DNA of 38,937 nt from Legionella genomosp. 1. GTDB lineage: Bacteria > Pseudomonadota > Gammaproteobacteria > UBA6186 > Azoamicaceae. The notes under the pieces were generated by a model. The model saw nothing but the letters and a program-made list of their open reading frames with translations, was not told the DNA's origin and did not search any database. Of the stretch, positions 19,269 through 27,165 are shown piece by piece (within the stretch, counting starts at the first letter, position 1; the number at the start of each line of letters is the position of its first letter). The position numbers were made by a program, and so were the translations under genes. Where the stretch lies: assembly GCA_945878715.1 (NCBI GenBank), contig CAMCTX010000008.1:1-38937 (forward strand), given 5' to 3'.

Positions 19269-19754
19269 GTGAATCACACTAAAAAGATTATCAGTTTAGC
19301 TTTGTGTATCTGCATGTTAATGGGATGCGCGGGGGCAGGACCTAAGCAAACCGGGGGGCAACTGGTTGGTGGTGTCGCTGGTGCACTCTTAGGCTCTCAG
19401 TTTGGCAAGGGTAGCGGTCGCTTGATAGGGGTCGCTGTAGGTGCTTTGGCGGGTTCCTATTTAGGGGGCAGCATTGGGCATCATTTCGATGAAAAAGATA
19501 AAGAATTGTCTCAGCAGACTATGTCTGCCACTTTAGAGCATGAGCCCGATAATAAGACGCGCGGCTGGAAAAATCCTAATAACAACCATGCAGGCAACTT
19601 TACCGTCACAAAGACTGAAACAATGCCTGGTAATATGGTCTGTAGGGATTATGTCCATAAAGTGACGATCGATGGAAAGCAAGAAGATGTGCATGGCCGT
19701 GCTTGCCGTGATGTGCGCGATACACGTGCCGATTGGCGCATCGTCGACAATTAA
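19269..19754 (+). CDS. 17-kDa surface antigen-like glycine-zipper lipoprotein
   Basis: This 161-residue protein begins with a lipoprotein signal peptide (two lysines, hydrophobic stretch, LMGC lipobox with Cys20). A glycine-zipper segment follows, with two repeats GGVAGALLGSQFG and GVAVGALAGSYLGG, as in the Rickettsia 17-kDa antigen and related outer membrane lipoproteins. The C-terminal part has the pattern VCRDYVHKVTIDG...GRACRD...W, typical of the same family. The long open frame from 19122 overlaps the end of the transporter gene and is not used. GTG 19269 is chosen because GGGGG (19259-19263) is a suitable ribosome-binding site and the signal peptide starts cleanly there. The exact role is unknown; envelope stability is likely. 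Confidence 0.82.
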   Translation: MNHTKKIISLALCICMLMGCAGAGPKQTGGQLVGGVAGALLGSQFGKGSGRLIGVAVGALAGSYLGGSIGHHFDEKDKELSQQTMSATLEHEPDNKTRGWKNPNNNHAGNFTVTKTETMPGNMVCRDYVHKVTIDGKQEDVHGRACRDVRDTRADWRIVDN

Positions 19755-19761
19755 GGGGCTT

Positions 19762-20247
19762 TTAGCGCGTTTGTTTCTTAGGTGGCATCATAGGCTTCTT
19801 ATGGTTGTGATTCAGGGGATCCTTAGGCTCAGTATCCCCTGTCTGGGTATTCGTTTTAGAAAAAGAAGCGAGTAAGGCTGATATTTCCTGAGCATTGAGC
19901 GGATGATCCGCTTCACGGTCGGTGGCTTGTTTCTGTGTAGGGTCTGTAATAAATTGAAAAGCCAGGCCACATTCTTTGGCTAAGGCCATTTCTTCTTGCA
20001 AGAGCTTTTCCAAAGCTTCTAAATTACCTAATCGTCTTTTTAACCGTAAACGCCTTCGTTTGAGCCACAGTAGCCATTTTCTAAGACGTTTGGCGCGAAG
20101 CATCATCAGGGTCCCAATGTGGCTTGCCCCTTGCTTGGCAGAAAAGCTTTGATCGCTTTCATGCAAGGCATTGTTGAGCGTTTGGATCAGCCCACGTTTT
20201 TTAGTACCGCGTTTTTTCCTTGTAAGTGCACGTATTAGCTTTGCCAT
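19762..20247 (-). CDS. Unrecognised small basic protein
   Basis: I do not recognise this 161-residue protein. It is strongly basic at the N-terminus (MAKLIRALTRKKRGTKKRG). A central Arg/Lys/Leu-rich helix (residues about 50-75, LRKWLLWLKRRRLRLKRRL) could be amphipathic, bind nucleic acid or associate with a membrane. A short acidic helix with coiled-coil potential follows. The C-terminal 60 residues are hydrophilic and look disordered, ending in a basic tail. There is no signal peptide. A GAGGGG ribosome-binding site lies just upstream of the ATG, which supports a real gene. It converges with the lipoprotein gene with only 7 bases between the stops. dctA lies 63 bases upstream on the same strand. 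Confidence 0.65.
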   Translation of the reverse strand: MAKLIRALTRKKRGTKKRGLIQTLNNALHESDQSFSAKQGASHIGTLMMLRAKRLRKWLLWLKRRRLRLKRRLGNLEALEKLLQEEMALAKECGLAFQFITDPTQKQATDREADHPLNAQEISALLASFSKTNTQTGDTEPKDPLNHNHKKPMMPPKKQTR

Positions 20248-20310
20248 TGCGTAGATCCCCTCTAAGTCATAGGAAGACTTAAGGTTGGACCCCTAATCAG
20301 GCAAAAAGTT

Positions 20311-21654
20311 TTAATCGAGCAGGCTGGTAGCAGCCAATGTGTTAGGATCTTCTAGGGTGGCATCCGAAATAGCTTCTGGATTATCTGCTTCTTGTTCGGT
20401 GTCTCCATCAAGGACTCTATGTGCTTTCTTGAAATCAAGGGCTTTTTCCCATTTGGAGATCACAATGGTTGCTACACCATTACCGATGAGGTTGGTCACA
20501 GCACGAATTTCAGACATAAACAAATCAATCCCTACCAGCAAGGAAAGTCCTGCAACCGGTAAAGTATCCATAATAGAAAGGGTGGAAGCTAAGGTTACAA
20601 AGCCAGCCCCTGTAACCCCTGCCGCACCCTTAGAGGTAAGCATCAATACACCCAGTAACGAGAGTTGTTGATAAATCGATAGATCGACATTAAGCGCTTG
20701 TGCGATAAAGATGGCTGCCATGGTGAGATAAATAGAAGTGCCATCTAAATTAAAAGAATAACCCGTAGGAATAACCAAGCCCACGACCGATTGAGAGCAT
20801 CCCATATTTTCTAATTTACTAATCATACGGGGTAGGGCAGCTTCGGAAGAAGAGGTTCCAAGCACAATAAAAATTTCTTCCTTAATATAACGTATAAATT
20901 TCCAAATACTAAAACCAGCTGATCGTAAAATAGGGCCTAGTATTAAGATTACAAACAACAAACAGGTAAAACCAAGACCCAGCACAAGCTTTCCTAAGGG
21001 TAAGAGGGTCGCAAAACCATATTTCCCTATACTAAAAGCCATGGATCCACAGGCTCCAAAAGGCGCAAAACGCATGATAATAGCAATCACCCCAAAGAAT
21101 ACATGCGAACTTTGATCGAGCACTTTGACTAGCAATTGTCCTTTATTGCCAAAGTGGGAGAGGGCAATACCAAATAAAACCGAGAATAAAAGAACTTGTA
21201 AAATGCTACCCTCTGAAAAAGCACTAACCGCAGTATGTGGAATAATGTTTAAAAGAAAATCAACCGTGCTTAGACCTTTGGCTGCAGCCGCGGCGTAGGT
21301 TGAAACACTTTGTGTGCTAAGGGTTGCGGGATCGATATTTAAACCCACACCAGGTTTATAGAGATTAACAACGACTAAGCCTAGCAGTAGGGCAATGGTC
21401 GAAACGACTTCAAAGTAAAGAATGGCCTTTAATCCAACCCGACCCACTTCTTTCATATCGCCCATCTTGGCGATACCGACGACGATGGTGCAAAAGATAA
21501 TCGGAGCCACCATCATGGTAATAAGGCGGATAAAGGCGGCGCCCAGAGGCTTTAATTGAATAGCAAATTCTGGTGCAAAAATACCCAGCAAAACGCCGAG
21601 TAAAATGCCTGATAAAACCTGAAAATATAAACGTTGATATAATGGTTTTTTCAT
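20311..21654 (-). CDS. dctA: C4-dicarboxylate/proton symporter DctA
   Basis: This 447-residue inner membrane protein belongs to the dicarboxylate/amino acid:cation symporter (DAACS) family. The reentrant-loop serine motif [12 protein letters not shown] and the substrate-binding segment [19 protein letters not shown] are both present. The overall sequence is closer to DctA (succinate, fumarate, malate uptake) than to the glutamate carrier GltP, though this is a judgement from a few motifs. The C-terminal tail is acidic and hydrophilic. Imported C4 acids would enter the TCA cycle with the malic enzyme at the end of the window. Confidence 0.9.
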   Translation of the reverse strand: MKKPLYQRLYFQVLSGILLGVLLGIFAPEFAIQLKPLGAAFIRLITMMVAPIIFCTIVVGIAKMGDMKEVGRVGLKAILYFEVVSTIALLLGLVVVNLYKPGVGLNIDPATLSTQSVSTYAAAAAKGLSTVDFLLNIIPHTAVSAFSEGSILQVLLFSVLFGIALSHFGNKGQLLVKVLDQSSHVFFGVIAIIMRFAPFGACGSMAFSIGKYGFATLLPLGKLVLGLGFTCLLFVILILGPILRSAGFSIWKFIRYIKEEIFIVLGTSSSEAALPRMISKLENMGCSQSVVGLVIPTGYSFNLDGTSIYLTMAAIFIAQALNVDLSIYQQLSLLGVLMLTSKGAAGVTGAGFVTLASTLSIMDTLPVAGLSLLVGIDLFMSEIRAVTNLIGNGVATIVISKWEKALDFKKAHRVLDGDTEQEADNPEAISDATLEDPNTLAATSLLD

Positions 21655-21737
21655 GCTAGTTAATTACCTTATTTAACCTAACAAGCTACAGTGTAACCAC
21701 TTCGGGCTTTAAACACCACAGGGTGGGGGGGATGGCA

Positions 21738-22196
21738 CTAGGTTGAATGCCTTATTTTCTTAAAGAGCTTTTGCTTATCGCGCTGCCAATCCTGATCTTT
21801 CTCAGCACTACGCTTATCGTATTGCTTTTTGCCCTTGGCAAGACCAATGGCTATTTTGATGTGGCCTTGCTTCCAATAGAGGTTAAGCGGGATCAGGGTA
21901 TAGCCCTTACGCTCTATAAGGCCCACGAGGGTATCGATTTGCCTGCGATGTAGTAGCAATTTACGGGTACGGGTGGGATCGGCCTGAACATGGGTAGAAG
22001 CCGATAGCAGGGGGCTAAAATGCGCGCCAATGAGCCAGGCCTCCCCCTTTTTAATCAGCACATAGCTTTCCGCAATCTGGGCCTTTCCTTCGCGCAGACT
22101 TTTGATTTCCCAACCCTGTAATACCAAGCCCGCCTCATAGCGTTCTTCGATGCTATAGTCGTGGGAAGCTTTGCGATTTGTAGCAATATCTTTCAT
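21738..22196 (-). CDS. smpB: SsrA-binding protein SmpB
   Basis: This 152-residue protein binds tmRNA and brings it to stalled ribosomes for trans-translation. The core shows [20 protein letters not shown] and the basic C-terminal tail [10 protein letters not shown] that reaches into the decoding centre. A GTG at 22205 is in frame, but the ATG at 22196 gives the expected N-terminus [14 protein letters not shown]. It is divergent from ratA with 86 bases between, the common gammaproteobacterial arrangement. Confidence 0.94.
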   Translation of the reverse strand: MKDIATNRKASHDYSIEERYEAGLVLQGWEIKSLREGKAQIAESYVLIKKGEAWLIGAHFSPLLSASTHVQADPTRTRKLLLHRRQIDTLVGLIERKGYTLIPLNLYWKQGHIKIAIGLAKGKKQYDKRSAEKDQDWQRDKQKLFKKIRHST

Positions 22197-22232
22197 AATG
22201 CGCACATTGTAGCTGAAATAATGCTTTTAAGG

Positions 22233-22260
22233 GTAGGGGCCGGTCTCAGTGCCGGCCCTG
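22233..22260 (+). repeat. REP-like GTAG hairpin between smpB and ratA
   Basis: The sequence GTAG is followed by a 7-pair GC-rich stem, GGGCCGG and CCGGCCC, around the loop TCTCAGTG. A GTAG head in front of a GC-rich hairpin is the form of REP elements mobilised by RAYT (TnpA-REP) enzymes. It lies in the divergent promoter region of smpB and ratA. With a single copy here the assignment is tentative; it could also be a local regulatory hairpin. Confidence 0.4.
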
Positions 22261-22282
22261 TATACACAGTGGGATGTTGTCG

Positions 22283-22720
22283 ATGCTAAACAAAATCACT
22301 AAAACCTTGGAATTACCCTATACACCTGCCCAAATGTTTGCTTTGGTGGATAGAGTAGAGGATTACCCGCTGTTTTTGCCCTGGTGCTTGAAAAGCCAGG
22401 TCCATAGTCGTAGCCCAGAAGCGGTGAAAGCCAGTCTTCAGGTAGGTAAGGGTCTATTGCGCTATTCGGTTACCACGCTTAATCGGCTTCAGCCGAATAA
22501 ACGCATTGATATGCAATTGCTTGCAGGGCCTCTTAAACACTTAGAAGGATTTTGGTTATTTGAAGCGAGTGCTACAAGTGTGCAGGGGTGTAAAATATCG
22601 CTTCATTTAAACTTTGAATTAAATCCCGTGTTAAATAAAGCACTAGAACCTTTTTCGGAAAAAATCGGCGATCGCATTATCCAGGCCTTTTGTGAAAGGG
22701 CATCCGTATTATATGGATAA
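22283..22720 (+). CDS. ratA: RatA / COQ10-family START-domain protein
   Basis: This 145-residue protein belongs to the polyketide cyclase/START family that includes E. coli RatA and the ubiquinone-binding COQ10. The N-terminal pattern LELPYTPAQMFALVDRVEDYPLFLPWC is diagnostic. In E. coli overproduced RatA blocks 70S ribosome formation, while COQ10 proteins assist respiratory ubiquinone; the second role would fit an organism with Complex I. ATG 22274 is in frame, but GTGGG lies directly against it, so ATG 22283 is preferred. The end overlaps rnfH by 8 bases. Confidence 0.88.
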   Translation: MLNKITKTLELPYTPAQMFALVDRVEDYPLFLPWCLKSQVHSRSPEAVKASLQVGKGLLRYSVTTLNRLQPNKRIDMQLLAGPLKHLEGFWLFEASATSVQGCKISLHLNFELNPVLNKALEPFSEKIGDRIIQAFCERASVLYG

Positions 22721-22988
22721 TATTACTATAGAGATTTGCTATATTGATGTAGAAAAACCCCTGCTTTTAGAACGCACGGTTACTGTGGGTACAACCATTG
22801 CAGATCTGCTTGCACAACAAGGGTTTGAGATTCAGACCCTAATAGGGCGTGTAGGACTTTTTGGAAAACAAAAACCGCTAGACACCGTGCTCAAGGCGGG
22901 GGATCGTATAGAAATCTACGATCCTTTGCTGCTGGATCCCAAAGAGGCTCGTCGCTTACGTGCACTGACTAAAAAAACAGCCTTGTAA
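22713..22988 (+). CDS. rnfH: RnfH (RatB) family ubiquitin-fold protein
   Basis: This 91-residue protein has the family pattern IEICYIDVEKPLLLERTVTV, then GTTIADLLAQQG, IGRVGLFGKQKPLD and DRIEIYDPLLLDPKEARRLR. This is a beta-grasp fold of unknown biochemical function. It almost always follows ratA, as here with an 8-base overlap. The ATG at 22713 is chosen over an in-frame GTG at 22692 because it gives the normal N-terminus. Confidence 0.9.
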   Translation: MDNITIEICYIDVEKPLLLERTVTVGTTIADLLAQQGFEIQTLIGRVGLFGKQKPLDTVLKAGDRIEIYDPLLLDPKEARRLRALTKKTAL

Positions 22989-22994
22989 AATAAT

Positions 22995-23024
22995 TTGAAA
23001 AAACGATTCCAAATAAACTATAAT
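22995..23024 (+). promoter_or_regulatory. Sigma70-type promoter of the ankyrin gene
   Basis: TTGAAA (22995-23000) and a perfect TATAAT (23019-23024) are separated by 18 bases, just after the rnfH stop. Transcription would begin near 23031, giving a leader of about 35 bases to the ATG at 23066. This indicates the ankyrin gene is expressed on its own rather than as part of ratA-rnfH. Confidence 0.65.
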
Positions 23025-23065
23025 AAAAGATTTTTAACTATCTATAAACTTCGGGGTGAATAAAA

Positions 23066-24166
23066 ATGAGATCTGAAAATTCAGAATTTTTAGCATTAGA
23101 ACAAGCGATCAGTTCTGGCAATGTAAGATTAGCAATTGTTCAAAATGCTATTGAGCAAGGTCTAGATCCCAATAAGCCCTATGGTCCTGAGCGTCAATAC
23201 AACCTTTTATCCGAGTGTGTAGGCATAGGTGAAGAAGAGAGTGTAATATACTTACTAGCACAGGGCGCTAATCCAAACCTACGATGCGCTAGCGCTGTTG
23301 AGTCCACTTTACATTCGGCTATACGTGTTGATATCCCTCAGATTATCCAAGCCTTATTAGATCATGGTGCGGATCCCAATGCCTTGGATAGCAACGGTCA
23401 ATCACCTTTGCATGTTGGTAATCAAGATGTGCGACATGCAAAAGCTTTGTTAGCCTATGGTGCCAATCCAAATCTACCCGATGCTCAAGGTAAAAGACCT
23501 ATAGAGGGTGCCTCTTGGAATGTCCTTGAATACTTACTAGAACAGGGTGTTAATCCCAATCAGCTGGATAGTGAAGGGCATTCGCTTCTGCATGGTTTTA
23601 AACATCATGAGGAGATTGTTCAAAGTTTGGTGGGGCATGGTATTCAAAAGCCCATGGATGGCGATCCCTTACGAGCTATTTATGATACAGCTTTTGCTAA
23701 CCCTACGGTATGCCCAAAAAGAGCCCTTGCTGTAGCCTTTCAAGGCAATCTTTTGGCCCATCATGCCATTAATAAAAAGACCCACGAAAATTTCGGACTT
23801 TTCTACGAAGCATGGAAAGATCAAATGCAAAAACCGAAAGATCAAACATTTTCTCAAATGTCTGGTGCAGAAAAATTGCATTTATTTAGTGAATATTGTA
23901 ACGCTGTTCAGTTGATGCCGATTTTTGAGAAGAAAAAAGCAAAGAATCGTGAGAAATTTGTATATTTTAGTTTGGGTAAACACCCAAGAGTCGGTTTTTC
24001 TTCAGGGGTTAGGGTACTCGTCGATGACATGATAGAAATGATAGGAAAAAATGTAGTTATGGGGCATCATGAAAGTCCAATGATCATGAAGATCCACAAG
24101 GCTGCATTGGAAGCTACAGGTCTTGATGACCATTTTAGCATGCAGCCTGTAAGACCTAGACCCTAA
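23066..24166 (+). CDS. Ankyrin-repeat protein, candidate secreted effector
   Basis: This 366-residue protein has about five ankyrin-type repeats in residues 10-190. They are recognisable by recurring ends such as LLAQGANPN, LLDHGADPNALD, LLAYGANPNLPD and LLEQGVNPNQLD, though several repeats are short or degenerate. The C-terminal 170 residues (from about 195) resemble nothing I know and end with PVRPRP. There is no signal peptide or membrane segment. GGGGTG upstream serves as ribosome-binding site and a good promoter lies at 22995. In Legionella and Coxiella many such proteins are Dot/Icm type IV effectors, so that is a reasonable but untested idea here. The gene sits between rnfH and bamE, normally a conserved junction, which suggests insertion. 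Confidence 0.85.
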   Translation: MRSENSEFLALEQAISSGNVRLAIVQNAIEQGLDPNKPYGPERQYNLLSECVGIGEEESVIYLLAQGANPNLRCASAVESTLHSAIRVDIPQIIQALLDHGADPNALDSNGQSPLHVGNQDVRHAKALLAYGANPNLPDAQGKRPIEGASWNVLEYLLEQGVNPNQLDSEGHSLLHGFKHHEEIVQSLVGHGIQKPMDGDPLRAIYDTAFANPTVCPKRALAVAFQGNLLAHHAINKKTHENFGLFYEAWKDQMQKPKDQTFSQMSGAEKLHLFSEYCNAVQLMPIFEKKKAKNREKFVYFSLGKHPRVGFSSGVRVLVDDMIEMIGKNVVMGHHESPMIMKIHKAALEATGLDDHFSMQPVRPRP

Positions 24167-24194
24167 TAGCGTAATAGATTCTTGAGCCTAATGT

Positions 24195-24527
24195 TTATGA
24201 AGGCTTATGCGTAATCCTCGACAACTTATCGCCCTTAAAGAAAAGGGATAGGGATTTTTCTTGGATGGCACCACCGTTACCTGGTTTTAGGTAATAGTAA
24301 TAATCCCATTGGTCTTTTTCAAAGAAATGCGAAAGGGCAGGGGTGCCCATCAATTCCACCACAGCCGATTTTTCCATACCCACTTTCAACCCTTTAAGCA
24401 TTTCGGGAGATAGATAATTACCCTGGCGTACATCCATACGATAAATACGTGGGGGAAAGCTACAGCCCGCAAGTGGCATGAGCGTAACAGCGAGCAGTAT
24501 GAGCGTCATATTTTTTAAACAAGACAT
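24195..24527 (-). CDS. bamE: Outer membrane assembly lipoprotein BamE (SmpA/OmlA)
   Basis: This 110-residue protein has a lipoprotein signal peptide with lipobox LAGC (Cys22). The BamE-family core follows, with RQGNYL near residues 35-40, LKVGMEKSAVVELMGTP near 47-63 and DQWDYYYYL near 73-81. It is the small accessory subunit of the BAM complex that folds beta-barrel proteins into the outer membrane. GGAAGGATAACTT upstream of the ATG is a good ribosome-binding site. It lies downstream of recN on the same strand and converges with the ankyrin gene. Confidence 0.93.
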   Translation of the reverse strand: MSCLKNMTLILLAVTLMPLAGCSFPPRIYRMDVRQGNYLSPEMLKGLKVGMEKSAVVELMGTPALSHFFEKDQWDYYYYLKPGNGGAIQEKSLSLFFKGDKLSRITHKPS

Positions 24528-24565
24528 TAAGTTATCCTTCCAATTTTTTATCGGGCCTTAGTAAG

Positions 24566-24612
24566 CCTTCTCCCGTTACGGGAGAAGGTGGCACGCAGTG
24601 CCGGATGAGGGT
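24566..24612 (+). repeat. Double-hairpin repeat, copy 1
   Basis: This 47-base unit starts with a perfect 10-pair hairpin (CCTTCTCCCG, loop TTA, CGGGAGAAGG). A short second hairpin follows (GGCA, loop CGCAG, TGCC), then the tail GGATGAGGGT. An inverted copy of equal length lies 35 bases away and a third copy is in front of dapB. Variants of this motif are common in proteobacterial intergenic regions, to my knowledge. Confidence 0.85.
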
Positions 24613-24647
24613 TGCTCAGGGATATTAAAGAATACCTTGGTTCCTTG

Positions 24648-24694
24648 ACCCTCACCCCCCGCTCCGCGGGACCCTCTCCCGTAACGGGAGAGGG
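24648..24694 (-). repeat. Double-hairpin repeat, copy 2 (inverted)
   Basis: Read on the minus strand this 47-base unit is CCCTCTCCCG, loop TTA, CGGGAGAGGG. It is followed by the second stem CCCG, loop CGGAG, CGGG and the tail GGGTGAGGGT. Relative to copy 1 both stems differ in sequence yet remain fully paired. It faces copy 1 and the two fill most of the recN-bamE gap, so a transcript through here could also form one long hairpin. Confidence 0.85.
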
Positions 24695-24736
24695 CTTTGA
24701 TCATCCAAAATCCTGCTTTCATCATAACCCATTCCC

Positions 24737-26404
24737 TTACACTGCTTCCAATAATTCCTTGGCATGCTCTAGGCCAGAGGCCGTAATCTTAGAGCCGCCC
24801 AGAATCCGGGCGATTTCCTCGATGCGTTGGGCGGCGGTTAAGACTTCAACGTGGCTTAGGGTGCTGTCTACCGTTTGATCTTTCACAATTCGATAGTGAT
24901 GGGTACCCATGGCTGCCACCTGGCCCAGATGGGTTACACACAACACCTGTGTTTGATCAGATAATTGCCGCAGCAATTGCCCTACCATACTGGCTGTTTT
25001 GCCACTAATGCCCGCATCAGCTTCATCAAACACCAAAGTAGGGGTGGTCCATTGGGTGGCTGTAATCAGCTGGATGGCAAGGCTAATGCGCGATAGCTCT
25101 CCACCAGAGGCAACTTTCTTTAAAGGTTGCAAGGGCAATCCTGGGTTGAGCGTGACTTGAAAAATAACCTGGTCCAAGCCATGCACTGTGGGCATCGCAC
25201 TCGGGATTGGTTCGATGCAAATCTTAAACTGTGCTTTTGGCATGGCTAGTTTTTCTAAAACTTTTAAAATGGATGATTCCAAAACAAGCGCCGCTTTTTT
25301 ACGACTATCGCTTAACTGTTGTGCAGAGGCGGTATAAGCCTTCAGTACAATGGCTTTTTCTTCGTCGAGTTTTGCTAAGCGATTGGCCGCTGTTTGAAGC
25401 GTGGAAAATTCAGCACGCAATTGGGCTTGGTGTTGCAGGATCTGTTCGCTTGGGATCCGATGTTTGCGTGCCAGGGTATGAATGGTATTTAAACGTTGTT
25501 CAATCTGTTGTAAACGGGCGGGATCGATCGTTAAACGCGCGTTAAAATCGGCCAACTGTGCGACCCCTTCTTCCAGATGGATCGCGGCTGTCTTAAGCAG
25601 TTCAGCACAGCTTGCTAGTTCAGGGTTTGCGGAGGTTAAGCGACTTATTTGTTCGATAGCATGGTGAAGGGTGCTGAGCATATCTTCGGTATGATCGCTT
25701 TTGAGCGTATTGAGAATAATCCCTGTGCTTGTAATCGTACCTTCAGCTTGGGATAAACGTTTATGTTCTTGTTCAAGGTTTTCGACTTCATGCGCCTGTA
25801 ATGGTAAAGCATCCATCTCGGCTAATTGATAGCTTAAGAGTTCGAGTGTGGCTGTTTGATCTTGGGTTGCACGACATAATTCATAGTCCGATAAAACCCG
25901 TTCATACTGTGCATAATCCGCTTGTATCTGTGCAATGAGTGCAGGGTGCTTTGCAAAATCATCCAGTAAAAAACGCTGATGTTCGGGTTTTAAAAGCGCT
26001 TGATGTTGGTGCTGTCCATGCATGCTTGTAAGATATTCTCCCACCGCACGTAGCTGTTGCAGAGAAACTAATCGGCCATTAATCGTGGCCTTGGAAGGGC
26101 CCTCTCGGTAAATGATCCGTCGAATCACACAGGTCTGTTCTTCAGATTCCAGGCTTTGCGCTTGAAGCCAGGCCAGCACCAAGGGTAGGTGTTTAATATC
26201 GTAGAGGGCTTCGATTTCTGCCTTTTCAAAACCATGACGTATCATGTCTGAATCGGCCCGATCGCCAAGGAGCAGCCCCAGGGCTTCGATAAGCACCGAT
26301 TTACCCGCACCTGTTTCACCGGTAAAGACGGTCATGCCCGGATAAAAATCCAGGTCTAAGGCCTCTACAACCGCTAAATGACGTACGGCAAGATGTTTTA
26401 ACAT
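24737..26404 (-). CDS. recN: DNA repair protein RecN
   Basis: This 555-residue SMC-like ATPase acts in recombinational repair of double-strand breaks. The N-terminal Walker A is GETGAGKS (residues 29-36). The middle is helical with coiled-coil character. The ABC signature region VASGGELSRISLAIQL and the Walker B TLVFDEADAGISG lie near the C-terminus. The length matches E. coli RecN. It diverges from grpE with 155 bases between them and is upstream of bamE, as in many gammaproteobacteria. No LexA box was confirmed upstream. Confidence 0.95.
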   Translation of the reverse strand: MLKHLAVRHLAVVEALDLDFYPGMTVFTGETGAGKSVLIEALGLLLGDRADSDMIRHGFEKAEIEALYDIKHLPLVLAWLQAQSLESEEQTCVIRRIIYREGPSKATINGRLVSLQQLRAVGEYLTSMHGQHQHQALLKPEHQRFLLDDFAKHPALIAQIQADYAQYERVLSDYELCRATQDQTATLELLSYQLAEMDALPLQAHEVENLEQEHKRLSQAEGTITSTGIILNTLKSDHTEDMLSTLHHAIEQISRLTSANPELASCAELLKTAAIHLEEGVAQLADFNARLTIDPARLQQIEQRLNTIHTLARKHRIPSEQILQHQAQLRAEFSTLQTAANRLAKLDEEKAIVLKAYTASAQQLSDSRKKAALVLESSILKVLEKLAMPKAQFKICIEPIPSAMPTVHGLDQVIFQVTLNPGLPLQPLKKVASGGELSRISLAIQLITATQWTTPTLVFDEADAGISGKTASMVGQLLRQLSDQTQVLCVTHLGQVAAMGTHHYRIVKDQTVDSTLSHVEVLTAAQRIEEIARILGGSKITASGLEHAKELLEAV

Positions 26405-26457
26405 AGGGATAGTGTCTCAGCCTTAGGGGCATTCGTGCAAGTAGGGGCCGGGTTCCA

Positions 26458-26486
26458 CCCCTTGAATTCTTGTGGGATGCCCCCAT
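26458..26486 (+). promoter_or_regulatory. Sigma32 (RpoH) heat-shock promoter of grpE-dnaK-dnaJ
   Basis: CCCCTTGAA (26458-26466) and CCCCAT (26481-26486) are separated by 14 bases. This is a close match to the RpoH consensus (CCCTTGAA, 13-17 bases, CCCCAT). Transcription would start near 26495, giving a leader of about 65 bases before the GTG of grpE. Heat induction of the chaperone operon follows from established RpoH biology. Confidence 0.8.
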
Positions 26487-26559
26487 CTGTGAAATCATAG
26501 TGCCTAAGTTAGATTTTGTTTTCTGACTTATTTTTTAGACCAGAAACTGGGAGAGACCC

Positions 26560-27132
26560 GTGAGCACACAAGAATCGGAAGAATTGGCTTCGAAGCTAGA
26601 AGCCGCTGCAGAGGACCTGAATGCAGGGCAGGCACAGAGCCTTGAAGCCCAACAGAGTGCTTTAGAAGAAGCAAAGCATAAGGCTTCAGAAAACTGGGAT
26701 TTATTTTTAAGGGCGAGGGCTGAGGGTGATAACATTCGCAGACGCGCGGTGCTGGATGTAGAAGCTGCACATAAGTATGGGATCGAAAAATTTGCCCGAG
26801 AGCTTTTGGGTGTGGTAGACAGTTTAGAACAGGGTCTAACCATGACGGCCACTTTGGGCTTAGAACAAGGAAGTGTGCAATCGCTCAGAGAGGGGGCAGA
26901 ATTAACGCATAAAATGCTCCTGAGCCTATTGGAAAAATTTGGCATTCAAGCGCTCGATCCTGTAGGTGAGGCTTTTGATCCCGAAAAACATGAGGCTTTA
27001 TCGACACAGCCAGATGCCAGTGTAGAGCCTAATCAAGTTTTGATAGTCTTACAAAAGGGTTATAGCTTGCATGATAGATTGCTGCGCCCCGCGCGGGTGA
27101 TTGTTTCGCGTAAACCCGAAGAGAATGCATAA
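26560..27132 (+). CDS. grpE: Nucleotide exchange factor GrpE
   Basis: This 190-residue cochaperone releases ADP from DnaK. A long helical N-terminal half (dimerising coiled coil) contains ENWDLFLRARAEGDNIRRRA. The C-terminal beta domain has GEAFDPEKHEALS and VLQKGYSLHDRLLRPARVIVS, all typical. The start is GTG 26560 with GGGAGAG upstream. It is 33 bases from dnaK and shares the heat-shock promoter at 26458. Confidence 0.95.
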   Translation: MSTQESEELASKLEAAAEDLNAGQAQSLEAQQSALEEAKHKASENWDLFLRARAEGDNIRRRAVLDVEAAHKYGIEKFARELLGVVDSLEQGLTMTATLGLEQGSVQSLREGAELTHKMLLSLLEKFGIQALDPVGEAFDPEKHEALSTQPDASVEPNQVLIVLQKGYSLHDRLLRPARVIVSRKPEENA

Positions 27133-27165
27133 ATTTTTATTGTTTATTGAGAAAGGAGATTTAAG

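Noticed and set aside
20254-20280. Hairpin TAAGTC / GACTTA between dctA and the basic protein gene as a terminator.
   Set aside because: Only 6-7 weak pairs and no T-run after it in the direction of transcription; it may be chance.
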